The notes under the pieces are model-generated. The model had not been told where the DNA came from, did not search any database, and saw only the letters and a program-made list of their open reading frames with translations. From Solanum dulcamara (lineage: Eukaryota > Streptophyta > Magnoliopsida > Solanales > Solanaceae), in NCBI RefSeq assembly GCF_947179165.1, contig NC_077248.1, positions 14,670,756 to 14,734,755 on the forward strand: a stretch of 64,000 nucleotides of DNA, in the 5' to 3' direction. Shown here one piece after another: positions 11,091 to 22,816 of the stretch; the first letter of the stretch is position 1; each line of letters begins with the position of its first letter. The position numbers were made by a program, and so were the translations under genes.

Positions 11091-11621
11091 ACACATTTCG
11101 ATTTTGAAAAAGTGTGCACCGAACTAATTCGATTAAGTGTTTCTAAAATAGTTTTTCAGTGTGAATAAAAAATAAAATGAGGACAAAATCAAAATATAAG
11201 ACACTTAAAATTTAAAATCATGTTAAATGATGATGTGCCTCACCATGAAGCACTTACTGTGCTTAAAAGATCATATTTGTCTTTGTCAAGAACATTGTGC
11301 CTTCAATTATTGCTTGATGATAATAAGGATGAAAATGTGTTCCTTTACATGTTGTACATCGACAAAAATATATTTGGGTTCCTCTTGGGAATTATTGTTT
11401 GATGTTAACTATCTAAATAGTAAATCTGTTGCTATTTTAATTTGTTCAAGAATGGTTTAATTGTTGTTCGATTCTTTGGTGCACCAAAGTTCTAAGACTT
11501 TACATCGAATATTGAACCGAAAAACCAAGTTTTTTTTAAAAAAACACTAATACCGAACGGAATAATTGAAGAACCAAATTAGTTTGATTTGATCATTTTC
11601 TAATTTTTATGTCCACTCCTA

Positions 11622-12380
11622 TTTGAAGCTCCTTGCGTCTGTCACTCTGACCCGTTGGCTCATTCCTGCCCTTTATTAGGTATTCTTCCCGTTCCAAAAG
11701 GTATGACATTATTTACTTTATTATTAGTTTGTTAAAGAATTATATTTTTAAATTAGAAAATAATTTATAAGTTTAAGTGTATGTCTACTTGTATACATTC
11801 AAAGTTAAAGGACATAAATATGAAATGAGGTCAAATTAAATAACACATTTATGTATTATGTCTTGTTAATAACATCCATATGAATGTAGGTCAATGTTGA
11901 CCAAACCCATTCTATAATATTCCCATTTGGTACATTTTTATATTATTTTTGATTTCTCATCGTTCAAAGTTTGTTTAGCTAACTTCTACATGACATTTAA
12001 TTTTTTCGATCTCAACAGTTAAAGATCATAAGTTGCAAAAGTTATATATATAGTTACACAAATTTTAATGTATATTTAAGATCACAAATTTCAAAAAATT
12101 TTATTTCTTTTGGTGCCTAGTCAAATTAAACTACGCCGTACAAATTAAACAGTGAAGTATTAAAAAAAATAAAGAATTATGATTTGATGAGTTAAACGTT
12201 GGAATGCATTAAACTCTTGATAAGAAATAGACATTGAATCTAACTCAACCCATAAAAGTTAGTTCATGAGGTAAAATTTTCGAATATCATACCAGGAAAC
12301 TAAGTAGAGGTGGAGTTATAGTTATAGCTTACGGGTCTTCCTAAACCAAACAGTCTTGGTCCAAACTTGTATTTATTCTA
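11622..12380. other. AT-rich spacer, no gene recognised
   Basis: A segment near 11800-11858 (GTCAAATTAAATAACACA, TATGTATTATGTC) resembles one arm of the MITE at 47027-47311, but a second arm was not defined. No coding signal. Confidence 0.45.
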
Positions 12381-13599
12381 GAGATAAAGTATAAAAACCA
12401 CACCAAAATTATCTATTTTTTTGAGTTTCATACCTAAACTATTGAAAGTGTGAGTTTCTTACCTAAATTATCTCTTAATAGTTTGAAAAACACACCTCAG
12501 TGGTGTGTGTAATACGTTTTCTCTACTCTCTATTTTTTGTAAAAACCTTGTTACATGGCATCCACATAGATAAAATATTTTACCTTGACAAAAATTTAAA
12601 TAAACTATTAATGTTAATTAAAAGTTAAAGGCTAAAGTATTTTTATTCCCCAAAAAAAGAAATTTATTTTTTAAAAAATAAAATTTAAAATATTTTTCTC
12701 ATCCACTCCACCACCTCCCCCCTCCCCCAACAATCCCCGTCCTTTTATTTTTTAAAATTTCTTATATAATATATATTTTTTAAAAAATTCATACTTCACT
12801 CCCTTCCACACTCCTTCCAAAAAATGTTACTATTTTTATTTTTTAAAATAAATAAAATTATACGCACCCCATCTAACCCTCCGCTCTTAATTTATTTTTA
12901 TTCCTTTTATATTTTTTTCGTTTTGAGTTAGATATGTACATATATATTTAGAAAAAATATTTTTTTCTACTTGCGTGCCAAATATAACAGAAATAAAAAT
13001 TGTTTTAAGAAAAGTCTTGCGACAAGTAAAAAATACTTTTTCGTAAATCACATGTATATATACAACATAAAATGAGAAAATAAATTGGAAGCGGAGGGTT
13101 AGGTGGGGCGGAGTGAAATTTTTTTTTAAACAAAAATTAAAATAATATCTAAATTATTATTTGAAGAGGGGGGAAGGGGGTGAACTAAGAATTTTTCAAA
13201 AAACTTTTATAAAATAAATTTAAAAATTAAAGATAAAACTAAAAAATTGGGGGGGGGGGGTGAGAGAAAGTGGTGGAGTGGGATAAGAAAAATATTTTAT
13301 ATTTTATTTTATAATAATTATTTTTTTGAAAGGGGGATAGTAATACTTTAATCTTTAATTTTAACTTCTAATAATTTATTTAATTGTTATCAAGATGAAA
13401 TATTTTATCCATGTAGAGTGTGATGCGATATTTTTTTTAAATGAAAAAGAGAGTGTAGTACAAACACCACGATGACAGTGGAATAAAAGAGAGGACATGT
13501 TTCTCAAACTAATAAGTGATAGTTTAGGTATGAAACTCACATTCTCAATAATTTAGGTATGAAACTTTAAAAAAAATATGTGTTTTTGACACTTATCTC
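12381..13599. mobile_element. Mutator-like foldback element, 1.2 kb, near-complete palindrome
   Basis: The perfect 9-bp duplication TTTATTCTA lies at 12372-12380 and 13600-13608. The ends are GAGATAAAGTATAAAAACCA and (reverse complement) GAGATAAGTGTCAAAAACAC. Pairing runs inward through GTTTCATACCTAAACTAT, the CCACTCCACCA/TGGTGGAGTGG blocks and CTAACCCTCCGCTC versus its complement near 12875 and 13095, so the arms are about 500 bp or more each. It is non-coding. A homopolymer of about 12 G sits near 13248. A transcript across it would form a long hairpin. Confidence 0.85.
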
Positions 13600-13799
13600 T
13601 TTATTCTAAGAAATTTATTGACTATATATAAATTATTAATTCATAACACAATAACTTAAAATAACTAGAAATCCTAACGCATAAACTTCAAAATTTAGCT
13701 ATATTTATATGACTAAGCCCCCCACCCCCACCCCCTCGACTCCAAAAAAAAGGAAGTATATTTATAATGTAGATTAGGGTATTATAGTTCAAATATTAG

Positions 13800-16700
13800 T
13801 GTAACACCCCGGAAAATTTTTCGCAAAGACTCGGATATTTTTTACGTGTGTGTAGATCCGAACCGAAGGACTTGTAATTTTATATATGAGTTAGGATCAA
13901 TTCCTAAGTATTTGAAGTTTGTTAGATGTGTTTAGGGGTCATAAGGGATCTCTAACACCAAGTCGAGTCCAAAGAATTCCAATCGATTAAGTTTTCGGAG
14001 GAGTTAATATAAGGGTCAACTTCAAACGACCATATCTCCTAGAATATAATGAACTGGGTGGCCTACGACCTACCAAATTAAAGTTCTTTGAGTCTTCTTT
14101 CCAAAGTCACCAAGATTGCAATTTTTGGAGTTCGGAGTCAAAATTTATGACCATTCTACTACAGACTAGTACTGTAGGAATTTCATGCCTGGGCGACAAC
14201 TGCAAAACATTTAGGCTTGGCGCTGCAGTGGCGCGATGCGCCACTATAGCGCCAAAAAACAGCCTTAGTAGTTTGGTCCTTGGCGCGACGCGCCACTATT
14301 AGATGTGCAGGGTTTTAAGCCTATTTTGGCTTGGCGCTGCAGTGGCGCGACGCGCCACTATAGCGCCAACAAGATTTTTGCCCTGTTTTCTAGATTTTTG
14401 AAGAGGGGCAACTTGGACTTTTCCCTAATTATATATACCCTCACTTGGAACATTTTGGGATCATTTTTCAGTCCCCCTCACCTCCCAAAAACCCTAATTT
14501 TCATCCCCTGTTTTCTTCCAAACATCTCCAACAAGAAATCCTCCCAAAAGCTCAAGGATTCAAGATCTTCAAGTCATGTCTTTGGTTTTCGGTGGGATGT
14601 TCTTCATTTCCAGGTATGTAAGTCTAATCTAAAATATGGATTGAGTTCTTCCATATGCCCATAGATGTGTTGGATAGAAGTTGTGAAAGATTTGAACTTC
14701 TATGAAGGTTTTCTTGAAATTTCCTAAACTATAGAATATTTCTAAAATGTGTTAATGATGTTGTTGAGTTGACTTTGTTGAGAGTATGAATTCATGTATT
14801 CATTCACATGAACCCAAGATGAGATTTATTTTTGGTCATAATTTATCTTGAGGATGAGATTGATGATTTTTATGTATAATAAAAACAATACTATTTTCAT
14901 AGTGAAATGAGGTATTCTTTTACATGAGTATGATGAAATTGATTTTGAGTTATATGAGAATTGGGATAGTTATGAATGTGAATGGCATAAAAAGAATAAA
15001 ACATTGGTAGAGCTAGAATGTCACTTTTGTTTCTATAAATGGAATATAGAATTAAATAAGGATTTTGGAGTAAGATGTTTGATAATGATGTGAATGATGA
15101 TGTTTTGACAATGATGTGAATAATGATGTTTGATGATGATGTGAGTGATAGTTATTTAACATATGTAAAATAATTGATGAAGAGGTATGTTGATGATGAT
15201 GCTTGAGATGAAAATGGATTGGAGTCTAATGTGACTACATGATATGTGACTTGCATAATTTGATTTGATTGGAGTCATATGAGTATAAATTATGATTTGA
15301 GAAGTCTTTTAATTATTTTGAACATTAGTATTTTGAGTATAAACTAGTTGAGTATTTTTACATAAAAATATCTATTTTGAGTTTGAGTTGAGGAGTTGAA
15401 ATTTCATTTTAAAGACATCTAATATTTTCTGCATTCATTGAGTTGAGATGGTGTCAAATCTTTAAAATAATATTTTGATGATTGAGATGAGTTGATTTGA
15501 AAGAAGGTTCAATGAGGCCATATTTGATTGAGTTTTGAAAAGAGTCCAATGAGACTAAATGAGTTAATTTGAAAGAGTCCAATGGGACTAAATGAGTATT
15601 TTGAGTATTTTACTCACTTGATAGATATGAGCATATTGAGTCTTGGGAGGAGTATCGAGCACCGAATTGGGTAAGAGTATAGTCCATACTCGAACCAATA
15701 AACTACGTCGCCAAACGTAGGAGAGGATTGAATCGTTAAAGTCGGATATTTCCCAAAATTATTGTCCTGACATGATAGGACTTGGTTGGATTAGATCCAT
15801 GATTGGTTGATTCATCCATACCCTGGCAAGGTATGAACGGACGCGGCAACAACGTCGGTTTGTTGTACTATCACTCGCTCATATGGTGATAGTTGTCGGT
15901 TAGAGAAACTCCCAAATTGAGTGGATTGTGCATGATATGATTGGTTTGATTGAGATTGTTTGATGATTGAGTTGGATTGTATAACATTACTAAGTTCTAA
16001 TTTGCATGTTTATCGAGTTGAGTCCTTTGACTTGATTGTTGAGTTGATTGTATATGATCGGATTGGATTAAATGCATTGTGACTGTGTGGTACATAATTG
16101 GATTGGATGTGTGATTGGATTGGGTTAGATGAGATGTGATTGACTTAGAGTTGATGGCATGTGATGGATTGGATTGAATAATTTAATTGAATTGTATCGT
16201 ACATGATTAGATTGGATTGGATGGTTTATGATTGATCTCTGTCTAAACTGTGTTCTTACTTTAGACTTATGACACTTTGATTTAGTCTCTCTTATCTTTC
16301 TGATTTTGAGATATTTGAACCGACGTTATTCTTCCTTGAGGTATGTTTTGTTCTGCCATATTACATACTCGTACATTCCATGTACTGACGTCCATTTGGA
16401 CCTGCATCGTTTCATGATGCAGAGATAGGTTTAAGAGATCATCAATAGGAGCACCATTGAGGATCTATTCACACTCAGCGTATTGGTGAGTCCTCCCCTA
16501 CATTCGGAGGACACCGCTTATGTTATTCTTGCGTCAAGCTAGCCCTTCTCATTTTGGTTTAAGGTAGCCATGAACATGTCATTGGCACCAATTAGACAGT
16601 AGTGGTAGAGGCTTCATAGACTAGATAGTGATGGGTCGATTGAGTACTTTCTTTCCTTGAAATATTCTTGTCAAACTATTTTTCTTTACGACATAGATTG

Positions 16701-16903
16701 GAGTTAGATTGGTTGGCCCATGGCCTTTATTATATGAATTAGAGTGTTGATTGGATTGCCCGCCAAATTATTTCTTTATTTTAAACTATCCGCTGGTTGA
16801 TTGATATTGAATAGATGTGTGAATGGACCAAGTGGTTCGCTTGGAGACCAGCAATGGTTCTCGAGTGTCGGTCACGTCTAGGGTACCCTCTCAGAGCGTG
16901 ACA
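13800..16903 (+). mobile_element. Gypsy-type solo LTR, 3.1 kb
   Basis: It begins TGTAACACCCCGG, ends GAGCGTGACA, and is flanked by ATTAG on both sides (13795-13799 and 16904-16908), the 5-bp duplication of LTR integration. No internal retroelement domains are present, so this is a solo LTR left by recombination between two LTRs. The same 3.1-kb family occurs at 40007-43163. The 119-codon frame at 14305 is LTR sequence, not a gene. Orientation is assigned from the matching family ends; which chromovirus lineage it belongs to cannot be read from an LTR alone. Confidence 0.85.
14217..14372. repeat. GC-rich palindromic repeats inside solo LTR
   Basis: Three copies of a TGGCGCGACGCGCCA-type palindrome (14230, 14281 and 14341 areas), two of them preceded by GGCGCTGCAG and followed by CTATAGCGCCAA. 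They stand out sharply from the AT-rich surroundings. The related solo LTR has worn versions at 40399-40470. Confidence 0.8.
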
Positions 16904-16920
16904 ATTAGATAGTTATTATT

Positions 16921-17371
16921 AGGGAAATTTTCGCATATAGCTACTCAAAAATATCTTAATTATGCTCCATAACTATAGTTTGCTAATTACAATTCGTAGC
17001 TATAATTATAACAGAATTTGTATAATTCGCGCATCATTTGTATGCGTTTTTATATTTCGCTATACAATTCGTAGTTTTTGTATAACGTTTGTATATTACA
17101 TTATGCAATTCATGCACAACGTTTGTATAATTCGTTATATAGTTTGTAGTATTTATATATTTTGCTATACAATTTGATTCGCGCACAACGTTTGTATAAA
17201 TTGCGGGAATTATACAAAATTCAACTGTATAATTGCACGAATTATGCAAAACTCAAACTGTAATTACAGCTAGATATTTACCGTGAGCCATAATTAATTC
17301 AAACTATAATTATGTTAGCTAATTAATAGCTAATTAACTAGTATATGTTTGCTTATCCGCGTAATTTCTCC
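16921..17371. mobile_element. Mutator-like foldback MITE, about 450 bp
   Basis: The left end AGGGAAATTTTCGCATATAG pairs with the reverse complement of the right end GGAGAAATTACGCGGATAAG. Flanks GTTATTATT and TTTATTATT agree at 8 of 9 bases, although the area is AT-rich. Inside are many TATACAATTCG and GCGCACAACGTTTGTATAA inverted units and an ACTATAGTTTGCTAATTA motif shared with the 4465-5344 element. It lies only a few bases beyond the target duplication of the solo LTR. Open frames here are repeat translations. Confidence 0.65.
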
Positions 17372-17615
17372 TTTATTATTATGTGGATATTAGTTAAAGA
17401 TTTTGAAAATGATGTGTGCAAATTACATCCCATAACACACTATTGATTTTGGGCTTTTTTCGGTGAGGACTGTAATAATATGCAGGCCTACTATATTAAC
17501 ACATGAAATGATTAGACAAATCTTATAGTGTTAAGAGCTAATTACATTCTATCCCTATTCTTTTTTTTAATTATAAAAATTTCTTAAATTTTGTGAAATC
17601 CGGATACATTCCAAA

Positions 17616-17771
17616 ACGTTTTGATACATCACGTAAAGTGATGTATCCGATCGATACATCACGTAAAGTGATGTATCTGATCGATACATCACGTAAATTG
17701 ATGTATCTGACAATACATTGCGTAAAGTGATGTATCCGATCGATACATCGTGTAAGTGATGTATCTGTGAA
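17616..17771. repeat. Tandem array of a 30-bp palindromic unit, about 5 copies
   Basis: The unit is GATACATCAC-GTAAA-GTGATGTATC plus a short spacer such as CGATC or TGATC. Each copy is a near-perfect hairpin of 10-bp arms. Copies 1-3 are almost identical and the last two have drifted. A likely host element spans about 17538-17853, with AAATTTCTTA-type inverted flanks. The minus-strand 73-codon frame merely translates the array (repeating SDTSLYVMY). Confidence 0.8.
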
Positions 17772-18132
17772 TAGGAGAGAGTAAACATTTTTGTAATTTT
17801 TTCAAATGATAAGAAATTTTAAAGATAAATTATGTATTTAGGTAATTTTTCCATAACCTATCAAGTCTAATTATCAAATTTTTGCAACACATCAATTTTG
17901 CCATTGGGCCATGGCTAAATGTCATTTAACTTGGACCTAATCCTCTCGAACGATATTATTGGGAATTTGACACCCACAAGTCAACACTCAATAGCTATTT
18001 GTCATATTTTTGGCTAATGAATACATTTAGCAATCCCCAAAAGACTTGGCATTCTGTAATGGAAAAATTACCCACCCATATCTATTATATCTATAATACA
18101 TAGCTATATTTTTTAAATATTATCAGATATAG

Positions 18133-18538
18133 CATTGAAAATAGATACATCTATTGATGGATTGATTAATAACTTGCTTCATTCATAAAGTAAGTTAAAA
18201 ATTCTACTAAGTAACTCCCTATAATAAAAGGGGAAGAGATATGTATTAATGAATGAAGTGCGAGTTACAGGATAAGAGGTAACGTAAATCTTGAAAGAAT
18301 AAGAGTTACAAGTCCTAACATTGTCTGATAAAAGGAAGGACTTGAGGTCATCCAAATATAACACAAACACATTGAGAGAGTTCTTTAGATAAAAGAGTAT
18401 AGTTATGGTGATAAATCATACAAGACTCCATAGTAATCTTGTGAGAAATCGCTAAGGCAATTCGTGGTGATAATGCACTCGATCCTAGAGAAGAATATAT
18501 GTATTATTCCACATAAATCTTCGAGTATAAATCCTTCA
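18133..18538 (+). repeat. 5' LTR of the copia at 18133-33714
   Basis: It aligns with the 3' LTR from CATTGAAAATAG (3' copy TGTTGGAAATAG) to AAATCCTTCA. It is 406 bp, longer than the 304-bp 3' LTR because of about 100 extra bases between roughly 18180 and 18290. It is followed immediately by a PBS-like GTGGTATCAAAG. Confidence 0.8.
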
Positions 18539-18539
18539 G

Positions 18540-18550
18540 TGGTATCAAAG
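18540..18550 (+). promoter_or_regulatory. Copia primer binding site, diverged
   Basis: TGGTATCAAAG differs by one base from the initiator tRNA-Met complement TGGTATCAGAG and directly follows the LTR. Confidence 0.7.
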
Positions 18551-18755
18551 AAAGATTTGTTAGATGTGTTTATATTTTCACCATTTCATGATTAAAATTT
18601 AGTGATAAGCAGATTTTCGATTTTATAGCATTTCAAAAAACTTTTCTATTTTTTTTATAAACATACTAAATTTCGGCTAAGTTGTCTCCTAGGGTGGACT
18701 ACCAAACTGAATGAGCCATACATCAATGTAAAATTATTATCAATAGTTTTTCAAC

Positions 18756-20569
18756 TGTAATGACCTGTCCTCTTCCTTATGGATAAGCCAATGGGGAAGG
18801 ATGTTGGGTCAAAAAGTTTCGGAAAGTAACTTCAGAAAAATTTAGCCTAGACCAGACTTGAACGAATTCTGAATCAGGTTAGGTCTAGGGTGATCATGTG
18901 AATGGTGGCAGATCTAATCTCTAATTTGATTGGGTAAGATTATCAAGATGATACAGAGCATTTATGACTTTGCGGAATCGCATTCGGGCGAGTAAAACTC
19001 TCGAAATAGGACTTGGCATGAAGGGTATAATTTAATACGTCTTTGAAAAGGAGTGTTTTGTGAAATGGGAGTTTGGAGCTCAAGCTCCGAGCTCACTATT
19101 TCCGCATATCCTGTCGGAGTGGGATGGGTCCAGCTAGAGCGGGATAGTCGTGACTTAAGATGGAAAAAACTCCAGAAACGATTTTATTTTGCAAAAAATG
19201 TTCCTAAAACGATAGGAGACGACCTAGGGTGATTTTTATCATTTTTTCCACTGATTCCAGATTTTTACTCCATAAACTTGTAAATTGGCTCCTAAACCCA
19301 CAAACTTGTAATGGTAGGAAATAGCTCTAGGGTGGGGTTAGGATAATGAGTTTTGACCTAGGAGGGGAATTATATTATAATTCTTGTGAATCAGGGTATT
19401 TTATTGATCCTTGTGTATATGTGACTTGTGTTTAGACCAAGAACTAGCAGAAAAAACCTGGAAAGGGAAAACTCTTGCATCTTAGAGTGGTTGAAGCTCA
19501 AATTCGAGGTAGGTGAGAGTTTTGTTTTCCGTATATATTTCACGTACTTGCTAAATTGCTTCATGGTATGCATATGTGTATATGAATAGGAGAACATGCT
19601 AGATTTTATGTGAAATAATCACTTTCTAAGTTATTTTATGATAATCCATTCTTGGTAACATGATGTTGAATACTGAATATAATTGTGGCTTTTTTGTATG
19701 TTAGGATCGGGTTTCACATTCTGACACATATATGAATTGGGTGTCACATTTTGACACAAATCTTAGATTGGGTGTTAAGTTTCGACATAAATTTTGGATC
19801 GGGCGTCACATTTCTACACAAGTTGAGTGTTTGTAGGTCCTATGAGAGAACCCTTATGTGAAGTTATATAATTTGAGGTGGTTGAAATGTGATCTTGCTG
19901 AATACTGTTTGAAATGACACTAGTTAAGTTATTCTGTATATATGTGCTTATTATGTCGAGTTTACTTATCCATGATCCGCTTACTAGCTAACCACATAAT
20001 CCTACCAGTACAACATTATTTTTGTATACTGATACTACACTTGCTCTGTCTTTTATTAAGTACAGGTCATATTCAGTCGATTGCGCAGAGACCTCGCCTA
20101 GAGGAGTAGTTATATTCAAGTTCAAGGGTGAGCTATTCTTTCAGGCTCCAGTGGACTCACTCTCTATTCTAGTCCTCTTTCCACGGCTAAGATATCAAAC
20201 ATTATTTAGTTTTCAGGATTGCACTCCCTGGTCTTCGACTTGATGTTGTTAGAGTTTTGGTACATTTGACTTTCCATTCCTAGGATCTAATTTCCGTGTA
20301 CTTGTTTAAGTTATTGACCATACCTTCCTGAGTTTATGGGGACTTAGGCTTATATATTTAATTAAGATTGCTTCCGCATCCTTATCTTGTTATCTTCTAC
20401 ATTTACTAATTGTTGGGTTGTTGAAAATGGTTCTCCCGGAGGGGAACAATAGCAGGAAACGACTGTTAATACCCAAGTGGAATCGACTCGGCATTAGCGG
20501 CTTCGTGCCGCACTGGAGTAATCAGAGGGTTAGTGTGGATGCCAGTCACGGTAGGTCGGGGTCGTGACA
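18756..20569 (+). repeat. Gypsy 5' LTR, 1.8 kb
   Basis: TGTAATGACC...GTCGTGACA. It carries an internal tandem array at about 19700-19830 with four worn units of the form GGGTGTCACATTTTGACACA, matched in the 3' LTR. The 73-codon frame at 20022 is LTR sequence that recurs at 26822. Confidence 0.88.
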
Positions 20570-20574
20570 AAGTT

Positions 20575-20592
20575 GATGTCAGATCCCTAGGT
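20575..20592 (+). promoter_or_regulatory. Gypsy primer binding site, decayed
   Basis: TGATGTCAGATCCCTAGG sits 5 bp after the LTR and looks like a mutated TGGTATCAGAGCCCTAGG, the initiator tRNA-Met type used by plant chromoviruses. Confidence 0.5.
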
Positions 20593-20803
20593 TCGTTGAT
20601 CTTGTCATATCAAAATGAGTCTAGTAGAGTCTTGCAAAATGATATGGAGGCATTTGTACTTTTCTTCGAGAGGCTATAGGACTTTAGAAAAAGTTTCATT
20701 ATATTTTTTCCTTTGTGTTAACTTGATTCTAATTGGTATCTGGTGATCGAAATTTTTATCTAACTTTAACACATGTTATAACTGTGTATGACCCGTAGCT
20801 TCA

Positions 20804-22080
20804 ATGGAGCCAGAGGAAGAGCCCACTGTTCGAGGGCGAGGCAGAGTTAGAGGCCGGAGAGAGAGATGCAGCAAGGGTAGAGAGAGAGAAGCACCAACCA
20901 GAGTGGAGGTTCGAGTTGAAGAGGTGTCAGTAGGTGACGCCCCTCTGGCTCCCCAAAATGAGTTAGAGGTAGATGTAGAGGTTAGAGAAGAGGAGAATGT
21001 TAAACAAGAGAAAGACACCCAAGCTGGGGCTGCTGGTCTTCTCCCTCTAGACCTCATACTAGCTCAGCAGATCATGGCCTTTTTGGGTGGGTTGGCTGGC
21101 ACAGAAGTCATCCCCACTGTGCCCGCAGCACCAACTCTTATTGCTCGTCCTATTGCTGTTGCATATCTTCTAGCAGATGAGGTGGTAGGCATATATGCCT
21201 TCTTCAGACCACTTATTGGCCCTGTTATGATCGGCACTGAGCATGACATGCTCATAAAGTTTCTAAAGCTTAAGCCTCCGATCTTTCATGCATTGAGAAT
21301 GAGGATGCCTATGAGTTCATCCTTGACTGCTATGAGAGGTTGCACAAGCTGGGTATAGTGCACTAGCATGGAGTGGAGTTTGTGACATTTCATCTACAGG
21401 GTGAGGCCAAGCAGTGATGGAGGGCTTATGTAGAGTGTCATTTGTCAGTGTTGCCCCTACTTACTTGGGTTCAGTTTCATGCCCTGTTCCTGGAAAAATA
21501 TGTGCCCCGTACTTTGAGGGATCGAAAGTAGGATGAGTTTATGACACTAGAGCAGGGAGGGTTATTTGCTTATGAGGCTAAATTTCATGCGTTGTCCGGG
21601 TATGTTACCCAGCTGGTCACTACAAAGAAAGAGAGGATCAGGTTATTTGTGAAAGGGTTGAACCCCGAGTTGCAGGTGGTGTCAGTTCATATGACTTCAT
21701 CAGGCAGGAGTTTCAACAAAGTCACTAACTTTGTGAAAAAGGTAGAAGGTGTGAGAAGAGATGGGAAGGCCAAAACTTTTCTAAAAAGCCCAAGAGCATA
21801 GGTAATTTCCAGGGATACTATTCTAGAGGGTCAGGCAGGCCGGTAATTGCAGCTAGACCAATTCATTCAGCTCTTCCCTCTTCTACTGGCAGTTTTTCAA
21901 GTACTTCATAGCAGCATCCGGCCTATGAGGTTCATGAAGCATCCTTCCCAGGTAGCACGTCGTTGTTTGATTGTGGCTGTTTTAATTATGGAGAACCGGG
22001 GCATATACGGAGGGAATGTCCTTACCCCCGCGGGACAGTTTCAGCACCCCAGCAAGTCAGAGCAGTAGAGAACGAGGTAA
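20804..22080 (+). pseudogene. Gypsy gag remains
   Basis: The frame from 20804 encodes an acidic/Arg-rich N-terminus (RGRGRVRGRRER), then the start of the gag core. Frame changes and stops occur near 21300-21540. The continuation from 21541 has the retrotransposon gag signature (YEAKFHALSGY, RIRLFVKGLNPELQ). A zinc knuckle lies at about 21978-22020: CFNYGEPGHIRREC, in which the second Cys of the C-x2-C-x4-H-x4-C motif is Tyr. Nucleocapsid RNA binding would be damaged. It is a structural protein of virus-like particles in intact relatives. Confidence 0.82.
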
Positions 22081-22189
22081 TGGTAGTGCAAGACGAAGAG
22101 CAGCCTAGCTAGGCAGGGAAGTGGCCCGTCAGGATGACTGGGCTTAGGTTTATGCATTTTCGGGCAAGACCAAGGCAGAGGCATCTGAT

Positions 22190-22816
22190 GCAGTGATCAC
22201 AAGTACTATTCGTGTCTGTGACCAGATGGCTACTATTTTGTTTGATCCGGGTTCTACTTATTTTAATGTGTCTGTGAAATATGCCTTGGGTTTTGATGCA
22301 CTGTGTGATATACTAGATGCCCTTGTTCATGTTTCTACCCCTATTGGAGAGTCAGTCATAGTCACTCATGTGTATCGTGCTTGTTCTGTGGTATTTATGG
22401 GATACCAGACTTGGGTTGACTTAGTGATTTTAGATATGACCAATTTTGATGTAATCTTAGGCATAACGTGGTCTTCCTCATATTTTATTGTTCTTAATTA
22501 TAATGCAAAAACTGTAGCTCTAGAGATCCCGGGAAGGGAAAGGTTAGAGTGGGAAGGGGTGTACAAGCCTAAGCCAGCTAAGATCATATCTTTTCTTCAG
22601 TCTAGAAAAATAATGGGGAAGGGTTGTTTGACCTATTTAGCCCATATTCAGAATGTGGATGTAGAGTCTCCTTCTATTGAGTCTATTTCGGTAGTGTGTG
22701 AATTTCTGGAAGTGTTCCCTTCAGACTTGCCTGGTATGCCTCTTGACCGAGATATAGATTTCTGCATTGACTTAGAGCATTCACTCATCCAATTTCTATT
22801 CCTCCCTACCATATGA
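22190..22816 (+). pseudogene. Gypsy aspartic protease remains
   Basis: An open 207-codon frame carries [13 protein letters not shown], the DxGST active-site region in the DPGST form usual for this plant lineage, then ALGFDALCD and the FDVILGITW segment. The downstream [10 protein letters not shown] motif is the entry to RT. In intact elements this enzyme cleaves the polyprotein. This frame is intact over the protease core but disconnected from the broken gag and RT. Confidence 0.8.

Larger units (their letters stand above)
6714..11621. mobile_element. hAT-like repeat split by a nested copia element
   Basis: The left end is TAGGGTGGGCGTTCGG. The reverse complement of the right end is TAGGAGTGGACATAAA, and TAGGGGTGGGCA-type ends are common in plant hAT-derived elements. 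CGGTTCTTC/GAAGAACC and CGAACGG motifs occur on both sides of the insert. The flanks TTTCAACT and TTTGAAGC agree at only 5 of 8 bases, so the target duplication is weak. The middle (about 6750-11090) is a copia retrotransposon inserted later. The outer element has no transposase reading frame. Confidence 0.5.

Noticed and set aside
11220..11460. 60- and 77-codon overlapping frames
   Set aside because: No family motif; they lie in the right part of the hAT-like repeat.
14305..14664. 119-codon frame
   Set aside because: Lies inside a solo LTR and is not kept in the sister LTR; no family motif.
17567..17788. 73-codon repeat protein and a possible CRISPR-like array
   Set aside because: The repeats are head-to-tail palindromes with almost no spacer and the host is a plant; the protein is only the repeat read in frame.
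20776..21057. 93-codon minus frame opposite gypsy gag
   Set aside because: Shadow of the Arg/Glu-rich gag N-terminus on the other strand.
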